This document shows positions 1 to 7,498 of a DNA stretch of 9,662 nucleotides, in pieces. Numbering within the stretch: position 1 is the first letter of the stretch; each line of letters starts with the position of its first letter. Under the pieces are notes generated by a model, which saw only the letters and a list, made by a program, of their open reading frames with translations, did not search any database and was not told the DNA's origin. The stretch is from an uncultured Clostridia bacterium (GTDB taxonomy: Bacteria > Bacillota > Clostridia > TANB77 > CAG-465), in contig CAKPEI010000010.1 of NCBI GenBank assembly GCA_934149365.1, positions 1 through 9,662 of the forward strand. Direction: 5' to 3'. Made by a program: the position numbers and the translations under genes.

Positions 1-112
<112 letters not shown>

Positions 113-153
113 ATTTTCACCTCTTTTCTTTTTATTTTTTCTCTTACATTTTT

Positions 154-182
154 ATACTACTATATATTTAAACTTTTTTCAA
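154..182 (-). promoter_or_regulatory. Promoter of the left-edge repeat gene
   Basis: On the minus strand a -35 of TTGAAA (182-177) and a -10 of TAGTAT (159-154) are separated by 17 bases. The predicted leader to the ATG at 112 is about 35 bases. A small inverted repeat, AACAC-5-GTGTT (181-195), overlaps and abuts the upstream side of the -35 and could be an operator; that is inference. Confidence 0.55.
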
Positions 183-250
183 CACTTTTCGTGTTAAATT
201 CTTGTTACAAACATTTTAATTAGCTATCTTCCCACTTTTCCCATATTTTG

Positions 251-279
251 TTGATTTCACGATATATTTTTGATATAAT
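251..279 (+). promoter_or_regulatory. Promoter of the FAD-dependent oxidoreductase gene
   Basis: -35 TTGATT (251-256), 17-base spacer, -10 TATAAT (274-279). It is close to the SigA consensus and leaves a leader of roughly 85 bases before the ATG at 369. Confidence 0.75.
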
Positions 280-307
280 CTAGCTGCAATTTCAATGTAG
301 TAGCTAG

Positions 308-340
308 TATAGTTATTAGCTATTTATATATATAACTATA
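308..340 (+). promoter_or_regulatory. Inverted repeat in the flavoprotein leader
   Basis: TATAGTTAT (308-316) and ATAACTATA (332-340) are a perfect 9-base inverted repeat around a 15-base loop, in the transcribed leader and 15 bases before the Shine-Dalgarno sequence. ATATATTTTTT follows directly, so the element resembles a weak attenuator. The stem is nearly all A/T, so it may not be stable. Function is inferred. Confidence 0.35.
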
Positions 341-368
341 ATATATTTTTTAATTAGGAGGATTTTTT

Positions 369-1751
369 ATGACTTATGATTTAGTTATTGTTGGTGCAGG
401 ACCCGCAGGTATTTTTACAGCATATGAAGCAAAAAAACTAAACCCGGACTTAAATATCTGCATCGTTGAAATGGGAGTGCCACTATCTAAACGGAAATGT
501 CCTATTTCAACCGGAAAAAGTAAAAAGTGTGTAAGATGTCAAAACTGCAGTATTATGCATGGCTTTGGTGGTGCTGGGGCGTTTTCAGATGGTAAATACA
601 ACATTACCAATAACTTTGGAGGAAATCTATACGAATATGTTGGAGAAGAAGAAGCTATATCTCTTATGAAGTATGTAGATACAATAAACTTAGAGTTTGG
701 TGGCGAAGGAACAAAATTGTATTCTACAAAAAATTCAAAACTTAAGAAATTAGCTCTTCAAAACGGGCTTAATCTACTTGATGCAGAAGTTAGACACTTA
801 GGAACAGACACAAATTACACTGTGCTTAAAAACTTATACAAACATCTCAGATCTGTAGGTGTAAAATTTAAGTTTAACAAAGAAGTAAAAGAAGTAGCTA
901 AAAAGAGGGACCTATTCCGTATTAAAGCTTTAACTTCTAAAGGCAAGCTATTAACCATCTATTCAAGAAAACTTGTAATCGCTGTTGGTCGTTCTGGCTC
1001 TAAATGGATAAGTGAAACTTGTAACTCTTTAGGAATTAAAACTACTAACAATAAAGTGGACATAGGTGTAAGAGTTGAACTTCCTGCAGATATATTTGAG
1101 CACATCACATCTGATGTTTATGAAAGTAAATTGGTATTTAAAACCGAAAAATACAGCGATATGGTCAGAACTTTTTGTATGAATCCTCACGGTATAGTTG
1201 TTACAGAAAACACAAGAGGAATTGTTACTGCAAATGGACATAGTTACAGTAACGAAAAAAAATTTACAGATAATACAAATTTTGCTCTTCTTGTTTCAAA
1301 CCACTTTACTGAGCCTTTTAAAAACAGTAACGAATACGGTGAGTATATCGCTAAACTCTCAAATATGTTAGGTGGTGGATTACTTGTTCAACAGTTTGGT
1401 GATTTAATACGTGGACAGAGAAGTACTGAAAAAAGAATGCAAAAGGGATTTGTAAAACCATCTCTTAATGCAACACCTGGTGACTTAAGCTTAGTACTTC
1501 CTAAAAGGCAATTAGATGACATCATAGAAATGATTTATGCGCTTGATAAAATAGCTCCCGGAACAGCTAACCCTAGCACTTTGCTATATGGTGTAGAAGT
1601 TAAATTCTATAACTCAGAAGTAGAGGTAGATGAAAATCTGGAAACAAAAGAAGACGGCCTTTATATAATTGGCGACTGTTCAGGTGTTACTCATTCTCTA
1701 TCTCACGCTAGCGCAAGTGGTGTTCATGTGGCAAGGTATTTGTACAAATAA
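369..1751 (+). CDS. FAD-dependent oxidoreductase of the COG2509 type
   Basis: A 460-residue flavoprotein, apparently full length. The N-terminus has a Rossmann dinucleotide-binding motif (GAGPAG, residues 9-14) ending in an acidic residue of the second strand (E34), as expected for FAD binding. The C-terminus has the second FAD-contacting motif, GLYIIGDCSG followed by a Ser/His/Ala-rich helix (about 430-455). Between them is a family signature: four cysteines (C44, C54, C57, C60) leading into HGFGGAGAFSDGK (64-76). The cysteines could hold an iron-sulfur cluster or zinc; this is inference. No membrane segment or signal peptide is visible, so it should be cytoplasmic. The substrate of this family is, as far as I know, undefined. 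The start is fixed by AGGAGG (356-361) seven bases before the ATG. The gene is monocistronic, with its own promoter at 251-279 and a terminator after the stop. Confidence 0.88.
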   Translation: MTYDLVIVGAGPAGIFTAYEAKKLNPDLNICIVEMGVPLSKRKCPISTGKSKKCVRCQNCSIMHGFGGAGAFSDGKYNITNNFGGNLYEYVGEEEAISLMKYVDTINLEFGGEGTKLYSTKNSKLKKLALQNGLNLLDAEVRHLGTDTNYTVLKNLYKHLRSVGVKFKFNKEVKEVAKKRDLFRIKALTSKGKLLTIYSRKLVIAVGRSGSKWISETCNSLGIKTTNNKVDIGVRVELPADIFEHITSDVYESKLVFKTEKYSDMVRTFCMNPHGIVVTENTRGIVTANGHSYSNEKKFTDNTNFALLVSNHFTEPFKNSNEYGEYIAKLSNMLGGGLLVQQFGDLIRGQRSTEKRMQKGFVKPSLNATPGDLSLVLPKRQLDDIIEMIYALDKIAPGTANPSTLLYGVEVKFYNSEVEVDENLETKEDGLYIIGDCSGVTHSLSHASASGVHVARYLYK

Positions 1752-1754
1752 TAC

Positions 1755-1803
1755 AAACAAACTCTAATAAAGATTATTTTCCTTTATTAGAGTTTTGTTT
1801 TTT
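1755..1803. terminator. Bidirectional terminator between convergent genes
   Basis: A 14-base perfect stem (1759-1772 with 1782-1795) around a 9-base loop. On the plus strand it is followed by TGTTTTTTATTT and ends the flavoprotein transcript. On the minus strand the tail is less uniform (TGTTTGTATT), but it can also serve the DUF2207-like gene, whose stop lies at 1804-1802. Confidence 0.85.
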
Positions 1804-2794
1804 ATTTATATATTCTTTTTACTATTTCAGTATTTTGACCAAATATAACTGAATAAATTAGATAGTCCTCCCATAGTGTTAAATCATTTTCGCTCTTTTC
1901 ATCAAGATTACTATAATCTTTGATGTAATTTTTTAAACCTTCAAGTTTTTCATTTACTTCTTCACCTTTATCTGTTCTTGTGTTATTGGATTTAGTTACA
2001 CTTGAAACATAACTTAATATATATACTACTATACCTACAGGAGAAAACGCAAAAAATATTCCTCCTATAACTAGCAACGCCAGTTCCACTCCACCAAGAA
2101 ATGAGCCATTTGGTATATTAATAACAGTTCCACTAAGAAATTTAAAGTATGCTATATTTATAGCAATAACCAACGCTATTACCATAAGCAAAGTAATAAT
2201 ACTTTTAGCATTTAGTTTTCTTCCTCTTTGTATAAGTCCTTTGTTTGTGGCATCATCTTTTACCAAAGTTTCAAAGACAAATTCATTACAGTTATCAAGT
2301 CCATTTTTTAAAATATACTTTTCATTATTTTCCAGTCCATCTTCGCTGCTGTCTATAACTTGAATATTTCCGTCTATTATATCAATTTTCTTTTTTAACT
2401 TTAAACCTAATATAGTAGCAACTATATCTTTCTTAGGCTCTACTGTTAAATCATCTACATAGCTTAAAACTGCAGGCGAATATTCAGAAAGCATATCTCT
2501 ATAATAGCCAAAATATTTTTTAATATCAATCTTACTTAAGCTATCCTTTTTCACTCTTCTTCTAGCTAAGTAAACTATAGTAACTATTATAATTGGAAAT
2601 ATATTAACTAATATTGCTGCTATAAATGACATTATAATCATATAGGCAATAGCTAATACCATCTGGTAACTAGACATTTGTACTTGACTTAATCCTTCCA
2701 TAAATTCTGGTAAAAATTTAACAAAATTAATTGCAGTACAAATCATAAAATACACAGCAACTATACTTATCTTTGCTTTTTTAGTTATTTTCAC
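1802..2794 (-). CDS. DUF2207-like multi-pass membrane protein without the usual N-terminal domain
   Basis: A 330-residue membrane protein of unknown function. Hydrophobic segments lie at about 8-28, 46-77 (one long or two short), 198-218 and 234-260. The soluble part at about 92-195, with SPAVLSYVDDL followed by KKDIVATILGLKLKKKIDI, resembles the DUF2207 pattern of a small winged-helix-like region (openness to new domain types, 'VATLLDLA..GYL'). The C-terminal segment (about 283-318), ending DLTLWEDYLIYSVIFG, matches the conserved LWExYLxYA end of that family. Typical members start with a signal peptide and an extracytoplasmic beta-rich domain of about 200 residues; this one starts directly with a membrane segment. 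The start is GTG at 2794, placed by AGAGGTGA four bases upstream; the nearby ATG is out of frame and meets TGA at once. It has its own promoter (2818-2846). The family call rests on recalled motifs only. Confidence 0.7.
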   Translation of the reverse strand: MKITKKAKISIVAVYFMICTAINFVKFLPEFMEGLSQVQMSSYQMVLAIAYMIIMSFIAAILVNIFPIIIVTIVYLARRRVKKDSLSKIDIKKYFGYYRDMLSEYSPAVLSYVDDLTVEPKKDIVATILGLKLKKKIDIIDGNIQVIDSSEDGLENNEKYILKNGLDNCNEFVFETLVKDDATNKGLIQRGRKLNAKSIITLLMVIALVIAINIAYFKFLSGTVINIPNGSFLGGVELALLVIGGIFFAFSPVGIVVYILSYVSSVTKSNNTRTDKGEEVNEKLEGLKNYIKDYSNLDEKSENDLTLWEDYLIYSVIFGQNTEIVKRIYK

Positions 2795-2798
2795 ATAA

Positions 2799-2806
2799 TC
2801 ACCTCT
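2799..2806 (-). promoter_or_regulatory. Ribosome binding site fixing a GTG start
   Basis: AGAGGTGA on the minus strand lies four bases before GTG (2794-2792). The overlapping ATG one base earlier reads ATG-TGA, so GTG is the only usable start here. Confidence 0.75.
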
Positions 2807-2817
2807 AACTTGAAATT

Positions 2818-2846
2818 AGTATAATATAAATAACAAAAATAATCAA
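2818..2846 (-). promoter_or_regulatory. Promoter of the DUF2207-like gene
   Basis: On the minus strand, -35 TTGATT (2846-2841), 17-base spacer, -10 TATACT (2823-2818). It sits between the upstream gene's terminator hairpin and the GTG start, so the gene is probably transcribed alone. Confidence 0.75.
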
Positions 2847-2863
2847 TATGTAATAAATAATTA

Positions 2864-2895
2864 GCAGGTATATCTCAAAATTGAAATATACCTGC
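2864..2895 (-). terminator. Hairpin after the 135-residue gene, probable weak terminator
   Basis: A 13-pair stem with one G-U pair (2864-2876 with 2883-2895) around a 6-base loop. The core GCAGGTATAT is perfectly paired. On the minus strand the tail is TAATTATTTATT rather than a clean U run, so termination may be partial. Confidence 0.55.
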
Positions 2896-2911
2896 AATTT
2901 GTTTATTCTTT

Positions 2912-3319
2912 CTACCTTAATTCTTCATATGGTTTCCACTTAAACATAAGTTTTGTCACTCCGTCTTTCACTGAAATCACTTTAAAACAAGGAGCACAAG
3001 CTTCTCGAATATCCTCTTTGTTTACCTTTGTAATGTTGTATGGAAAGTCATTACAAACCAAATCTAAGTTGTAAAGGTCTGTAATATCTTTGGTAATTAG
3101 AAGTGCTTCAAGAATAGACCTTCCTATAAATTCCTCCACTTCATATTTTCCAAATTTAGGGACAAACTTAATTATAAAGTCCTTAACATACTTTGTCATT
3201 ATATCATCCCATGAAACATCAGGGTTATCTACTATAATATACCGCATTTTTCCATAATGTGTTACATAATAAACGCCATACCTTCTGCCCTCTTCTTTTT
3301 TAATTACCTCTTTATTCAT
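2912..3319 (-). CDS. Unrecognised small cytoplasmic protein (135 residues)
   Basis: I do not recognise this protein. It is 135 residues long, rich in charged and aromatic residues, with no signal peptide or membrane segment. It appears alpha/beta: an N-terminal strand pair (YGVYYVTHYGKMRYIIVD, about 14-31), a helical middle (about 37-82), and a C-terminal strand pair (CFKVISVKDGVTKLMFKW, about 111-128). Cysteines are at 89, 108 and 111, the last two forming a CxxC that could bind a metal or be redox active; this is a guess. The frame extends to an ATG at 3325, but AAGGAGG (3327-3333) is only one base from that codon and seven from the ATG at 3319, so I place the start at 3319 (MNKEVIKK). It has its own extended -10 promoter and a hairpin after the stop, so it is probably monocistronic. 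Confidence 0.75.
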   Translation of the reverse strand: MNKEVIKKEEGRRYGVYYVTHYGKMRYIIVDNPDVSWDDIMTKYVKDFIIKFVPKFGKYEVEEFIGRSILEALLITKDITDLYNLDLVCNDFPYNITKVNKEDIREACAPCFKVISVKDGVTKLMFKWKPYEELR

Positions 3320-3326
3320 TATCATT

Positions 3327-3333
3327 CCTCCTT
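3327..3333 (-). promoter_or_regulatory. Ribosome binding site deciding between two ATGs
   Basis: AAGGAGG on the minus strand is seven bases from the ATG at 3319-3317 and one base from the ATG at 3325-3323. Only the former spacing is workable. Confidence 0.8.
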
Positions 3334-3373
3334 AAAATATTAATCTTAGGATCAACTTTTATTACTATCTAGA

Positions 3374-3402
3374 ATTATATCATGATTACTAAAAAATGCA
3401 AA
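3374..3402 (-). promoter_or_regulatory. Extended -10 promoter of the 135-residue gene
   Basis: On the minus strand, TGA-TATAAT (-10 at 3379-3374) with a partial -35 TTTGCA (3402-3397) 17 bases upstream. The TG one base before the -10 compensates for the weak -35. The -10 context is identical over 14 bases to that of the sigma-gene promoter. Confidence 0.7.
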
Positions 3403-3422
3403 TTAAACATTATCTAAACGAT

Positions 3423-3452
3423 AAAAAGGCATGCATATTTGCATACCTTTTT
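3423..3452 (-). terminator. Terminator of the ABC exporter/transglycosylase unit
   Basis: A 13-pair stem with one G-U pair (3423-3435 with 3440-3452) around a 4-base loop. The stem base is five A facing five T, so the minus-strand transcript ends in UUUUU. It lies just beyond the transglycosylase stop codon. Confidence 0.85.
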
Positions 3453-3455
3453 AAC

Positions 3456-4157
3456 TTATTTACCTAACTCATCATATAGTTTTTTCGCTTCTGATTCTAT
3501 AAGGTCTCCTCTTTTTACCATTTTTCGAATAACTTGTTTTTGTCTTTGAACTGCTAAATCAGGATTTTTAGTAGGTGCATAAACACTAGGTGCATTAGGG
3601 ATACCAGCAAGCAATGTACTCTCAAGAAGTGTCATATCTTTCGGCCTTTTATTTAAATACCCTTTAGCTGCTTGTCCTATTCCATAGTAACCATCTCCAA
3701 AATAGCTTGTATTCACATATAATTCAAAGATGTCCTTTTTACTATAATTTTTTTCCAAATCGAATGTAACAAAAAGTTCGGCTATTTTTCTTACAAGTTC
3801 TTGTTTTTGTGAAAAATACATATTTTTTGAAAGCTGTTGAGTTATTGTGCTTCCACCTTCTACTACCTCTCGTGCTTTAATGTCATTTATTAAAGCTCTA
3901 AAAATAGAAATAATATCTATTCCATTGTGATCGTAAAACCTATGATCTTCTACATCAATAACTGCAGTTACATAATCACTCGGTAGTTCATCAAACTTTA
4001 CAAAATCTTTGTCATTTCTTATCGTTTCTACTTTAGTTTGTAAGTCTACTTTACTTGTTGCTTCTTTGTACATTTCGTAACCCTTGTATGTAAGCAAAGA
4101 GCCTGCTATAACTACAGCAATAAGTAACAAGGTAAACAGTTTTTTAATAAACTTCAT
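3456..4157 (-). CDS. Monofunctional peptidoglycan glycosyltransferase (GT51)
   Basis: A 233-residue, membrane-anchored enzyme expected to polymerise lipid II into glycan strands on the outer face of the membrane. A positively charged N-terminus (MKFIKK) precedes one hydrophobic anchor (about 7-23). The GT51 motifs are in order: EDHRFYDHNGID (70-81, catalytic Glu E70), GGSTITQQLSKN (101-112), RKIAE (123-127, second Glu E127) and KKDIFELYVN (140-149), then GIGQAAKGY. It stops after the glycosyltransferase domain with no transpeptidase domain, the usual architecture of stand-alone MtgA/Mgt-type enzymes. AAAGGAAAGGTG just before the ATG supports the start. It begins 17 bases after the permease stop codon and a terminator follows, so it is the third gene of the exporter unit. 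The shared operon suggests an envelope role for the exporter; that is inference. Confidence 0.9.
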   Translation of the reverse strand: MKFIKKLFTLLLIAVVIAGSLLTYKGYEMYKEATSKVDLQTKVETIRNDKDFVKFDELPSDYVTAVIDVEDHRFYDHNGIDIISIFRALINDIKAREVVEGGSTITQQLSKNMYFSQKQELVRKIAELFVTFDLEKNYSKKDIFELYVNTSYFGDGYYGIGQAAKGYLNKRPKDMTLLESTLLAGIPNAPSVYAPTKNPDLAVQRQKQVIRKMVKRGDLIESEAKKLYDELGK

Positions 4158-4174
4158 AAAGCACCTTTCCTTTC

Positions 4175-6700
4175 TTAAATGTTTTCGTTTCTTATTGTTT
4201 CTATTATATTTTGTTCATTTATTTTTTTCTTTGAGTAACCCATTGCAAAGAAAATTATTACAAAAACAAATATTATACAAATTAAAACTGGCATAACTGG
4301 TATACTATACTTTGTATCGTACATTTCTGTTATATTGTTATATATCAAATATGATAAACCAAGTCCAACTGGAATACCATATAACAATGATTTAAAGCCA
4401 TATAACACACTCTCTATATTAATCATTTTACTGAATTCTTTTTCAGTCATACCTATAGACTTAAGTACTGCAAACTCCTTGCTTCTAAGCGCCATGTTAG
4501 TAGTAATTGTATTAAATATATTTGTTACTCCTATTAATGATATAACTGTTATGAACCCATATAAAAATATTGACATCACAAGTATAAGTGCATCATTCTG
4601 TTTCATGTATTCATCGTAATTGTTTACATATACCTCATTATACATTTCTTTATCCATATTTTCAATATCTTTTATTAATTTATCAGGATTATCGCTGCTT
4701 ATGTTCATGCTTTGTACATGATAATTATATTTATCTATAAATTCATCTGAAACAATTACATATGCTGTATCTGAAAGTTCCATAACACCCATAGGTGCTT
4801 CTTTTGCTCTTTTTACAATTTCTACAGTACTTTTTTTATCGCCCTCTGTTAATTCTATTTTTTCTCCTTCTTTTACATTTAAGTAATTAAATTCCACATA
4901 CTTTGAGTCATAGTAACTATTTATATTATCAATAAGTATTCCTTTTTGACTACATTTACTAGCATCTAGTCCTGATTTTTTTAAATATCTTTCATATTCT
5001 TCTTTACCTACAGAAAGTATTTCTATATTTGCAAATTCATCCTCGCTATATATTTCATTTGCCCTAGTTGATAAGTATTTTTTATCACAAGAAAAATTAT
5101 AGCTTTTTATGACTGAATATTCATTTATATTATTTAGTTTTGATATACTTGAATAATAGTTTAACATCTTAGCATTTATTTCTTCCTGGTCACCCATGTG
5201 TCTTTTACCAGATATACTTATGTTATATCCTAAATCTTCATAGTACATATTACTCATCTTAAAGCCATAATCTATTACTGTATTAAGAGATATAAATACT
5301 ACTATACTTACAAAAATAGATATAACCGTTGTCCTGTATTTTTTTCTACTTCTCTTTAAATTCTTTACAGCTATTTGTCCTTCTATTCCAAATAGTTTAT
5401 TAAATAATTTAGACGTCTTTAATTTTTTCCCTTTTATTTTTATATCATTACTTGACCTTATAGCATCAATAGGAGAGATTTTAGAAGCTTTTATTCCTGG
5501 AACAAGTGCAGATAGTATTATTGTTACAAATGAAAGTACACATGATATACATATAGCTATCAAAGGAATTGAATATACAAAACTTACACCATTTAATGAA
5601 GATGCAAGTAACCCCTCTGTTATTTTAACTAGTACATACACTGCAAAAGTACCTCCTAATATTCCAAGTGGCACTGCAATAAGTCCAAGCACAATTCCTT
5701 CAAATAACACATTTCTTTTTATTTGCTTAGGTGTTGCTCCAATACTTGCAAGCATTCCATACTGCTTAAGTCTTTCAGTAACTGATATACTAAAGCTATT
5801 ACGTATAACAAATATTGATGTTACCATTATAATTGAAATAACCACACTAGCTACTCCATATAGCATGCTATTTACATTTTCGTTATAACTTACTCCCATA
5901 TATCTTAATAATTCGTTATTGTAATTTGTTTCATATTTTCCATTATCATTAATGTCTGCTACTCCATTTATTTCTTTTGCAAAATCAAAAACTTTTTTTG
6001 CAGATTTTGTCTTTATAAATAAATCCACCCTATCGTTGTACTTCTCTAGTTTAGATATTAAAGTATAACCCGGGGCGCTATATGGTTCACTATCTAATCT
6101 TTTAGTAACACCCACTATTTCATATTCTTTAGTATATAGTTTTTCAAAAGTTTCAGATACATCGTCTGTTTCATCTAATATTAATGGATTTTGTTGATTT
6201 AGTATCTCATCATCTATTTTTCTTACTCCTATATCTACAGTAAGTTTGTCGCCTACGTTATACTTTTTACCACCATCTGTTTCTATACTTTCTGATATTA
6301 AGACTTCATTAGAATTCTGTGGCAATCTACCTGATATTAAGTTAATATCATAATTTTCAAGTGTATTTGAGTCATACTCTTTTATATAAAAATATGGTTT
6401 GTATTCATTTTGACTTTCTTTAAATTCAGCGTAACCTACTTCTTGTGAAATCATTGAACTTTTTACTTCACCATTTTGTATTATATTATCTATATCGGTA
6501 TCCTTTACATCTGAAAATCGCACATAATAATCTCCTGAATTTTTTTTGGTATATTCAACCATTGTATTTTGAAAAGTAGTTATAAGTCCTGCAGTTGCAC
6601 ATATCATAGCTGTAGATAATATGATTCCAATAATTGTTACTATAGTTCTTTTCTTGTTAAGTAATAAACTTCTAACTGTAAATCTATTTAATATATTCAT
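4175..6700 (-). CDS. FtsX/MacB-type ABC transporter permease with duplicated core
   Basis: An 841-residue permease predicted to work with the ATPase encoded just upstream. It has two similar halves. Half one has a membrane segment at about 19-42, an extracytoplasmic domain (about 43-278) and three membrane segments (about 280-300, 330-356, 375-400). Half two has a segment at about 456-474, a second extracytoplasmic domain (about 476-702) and three segments (about 703-727, 764-786, 799-821). Each half has the FtsX-type helix: SVTERLKQYGMLASIGATPKQ (306-326), and ALRSKEFAVLKSIGMTEKEF (737-756). This eight-segment duplicated layout differs from ten-segment BceB-type permeases, which have one large extracytoplasmic domain. 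The ATG follows the ATPase stop by two bases, with AAAGG inside the ATPase end, so translation is probably coupled. No two-component system is nearby. Substrate unknown: lipid, lipoprotein, peptide, or mechanical signalling to envelope enzymes are all possible. Confidence 0.88.
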   Translation of the reverse strand: MNILNRFTVRSLLLNKKRTIVTIIGIILSTAMICATAGLITTFQNTMVEYTKKNSGDYYVRFSDVKDTDIDNIIQNGEVKSSMISQEVGYAEFKESQNEYKPYFYIKEYDSNTLENYDINLISGRLPQNSNEVLISESIETDGGKKYNVGDKLTVDIGVRKIDDEILNQQNPLILDETDDVSETFEKLYTKEYEIVGVTKRLDSEPYSAPGYTLISKLEKYNDRVDLFIKTKSAKKVFDFAKEINGVADINDNGKYETNYNNELLRYMGVSYNENVNSMLYGVASVVISIIMVTSIFVIRNSFSISVTERLKQYGMLASIGATPKQIKRNVLFEGIVLGLIAVPLGILGGTFAVYVLVKITEGLLASSLNGVSFVYSIPLIAICISCVLSFVTIILSALVPGIKASKISPIDAIRSSNDIKIKGKKLKTSKLFNKLFGIEGQIAVKNLKRSRKKYRTTVISIFVSIVVFISLNTVIDYGFKMSNMYYEDLGYNISISGKRHMGDQEEINAKMLNYYSSISKLNNINEYSVIKSYNFSCDKKYLSTRANEIYSEDEFANIEILSVGKEEYERYLKKSGLDASKCSQKGILIDNINSYYDSKYVEFNYLNVKEGEKIELTEGDKKSTVEIVKRAKEAPMGVMELSDTAYVIVSDEFIDKYNYHVQSMNISSDNPDKLIKDIENMDKEMYNEVYVNNYDEYMKQNDALILVMSIFLYGFITVISLIGVTNIFNTITTNMALRSKEFAVLKSIGMTEKEFSKMINIESVLYGFKSLLYGIPVGLGLSYLIYNNITEMYDTKYSIPVMPVLICIIFVFVIIFFAMGYSKKKINEQNIIETIRNENI

Positions 6701-6702
6701 AC

Positions 6703-7383
6703 TTAAACATTCCTTTCATCTTTTACTATCTTTCCATCTTCTATTGATATAATTCTATCTGCCTCTTTTGCTATATTAATATCATGTGTAATAATTATTA
6801 ATGTTTGGTTATATTTTCTATTGGATAGTTTAAGTAATTCTATTATTTCTTTAGAAGCCTTACTGTCTAGATTTCCTGTTGGTTCATCTGCAAGCATTAT
6901 AGCTGGTTTGTTTATGACTGCTCTGCCTATTGCGACTCTTTGTTGTTGTCCTCCACTTAGTTCATTAGGAAGATGTGATACTCTTTTTTCTAAACCTAAT
7001 GTTTGAATTAAATCTTTTAACTCCTTTTTTGGTGGCTCTTTACCATCTAATTTACAAGGTAAAGATATATTTTCTTCAACATTTAGAATAGGTATTAAGT
7101 TATAGAACTGATATATTAGTCCTACCTTCCTTCTTCTAAATACCGCCAAATCATTATTATTTAATGTATATATATCTTTACTATCGATATATACTTTACC
7201 AGATGTTGGTCTATCAACCCCACCTAATAAATGTAGCAACGTTGATTTACCACTACCTGAAGCTCCGATTATTGCTACAAATTCTCCTTTTTCTATGCTA
7301 AACGATATATTATCTATTGCATTTATTTTATTCTCACCTTTTCCATAACTCTTAGTTAAATTTTCCACTTTTAATATTTCCAC
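6703..7383 (-). CDS. ABC transporter ATPase, MacB/LolD-like
   Basis: A 226-residue ATPase with every canonical motif: Walker A GASGSGKST (40-48), Q-loop Gln (Q92 in IYQFYNL), signature LSGGQQQR (142-149), Walker B IMLADEP (162-168) with catalytic E167, D-loop and H-loop histidine (H200 in ITHD). Length and the start EILKVENLTKSYG are typical of the MacB/LolD subfamily that pairs with FtsX-type permeases. The frame is open upstream to an ATG at 7506, but those 41 codons cross a terminator hairpin and overlap the preceding gene's stop, and family members do not have such an extension. GTG at 7383 has AAAGGGGG eight bases upstream. No convincing -35/-10 pair is visible in 7391-7457; TTATAT near 7420 with a poor -35 is the best candidate. 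Confidence 0.92.
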   Translation of the reverse strand: MEILKVENLTKSYGKGENKINAIDNISFSIEKGEFVAIIGASGSGKSTLLHLLGGVDRPTSGKVYIDSKDIYTLNNNDLAVFRRRKVGLIYQFYNLIPILNVEENISLPCKLDGKEPPKKELKDLIQTLGLEKRVSHLPNELSGGQQQRVAIGRAVINKPAIMLADEPTGNLDSKASKEIIELLKLSNRKYNQTLIIITHDINIAKEADRIISIEDGKIVKDERNV

Positions 7384-7391
7384 AACATTTT

Positions 7392-7399
7392 CCCCCTTT
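7392..7399 (-). promoter_or_regulatory. Ribosome binding site fixing the GTG start of the ATPase
   Basis: AAAGGGGG on the minus strand, eight bases before GTG at 7383-7381. It selects this start over the ATG at 7506. Confidence 0.8.
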
Positions 7400-7451
7400 G
7401 GTACATACAATATATATAACGATAATAACATCGAAAAGAGAACAAGGAATC

Positions 7452-7489
7452 GAAAAAAACTAGCTACTTTAATTAAAAAGTAACTAGTT
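7452..7489 (-). terminator. Terminator of the sigma factor/phosphatase unit
   Basis: A 13-pair stem with one G-U pair (7458-7470 with 7477-7489) around a 6-base AT loop, followed on the minus strand by TTTTT and C. It starts ten bases after the phosphatase stop codon and separates this unit from the ABC genes. Confidence 0.9.
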
Positions 7490-7498
7490 ATATATTTT

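Noticed and set aside
1029..1241. Antisense reading frame inside the flavoprotein gene; similar ones at 4084-4296, 4335-4619 and 6821-7006
   Set aside because: Each lies within or mostly within a well-supported gene on the other strand, has no ribosome binding site or recognisable motif, and is explained by low GC codon patterns.
3320..3325. The earlier ATG of the 135-residue gene
   Set aside because: It is one base from AAGGAGG, too close for initiation; the ATG at 3319 is seven bases away.
4175..7383. A BceAB-type antibiotic-sensing transporter
   Set aside because: The permease has two FtsX cores and two large outer domains with eight predicted membrane segments, unlike BceB, and there is no adjacent two-component system.
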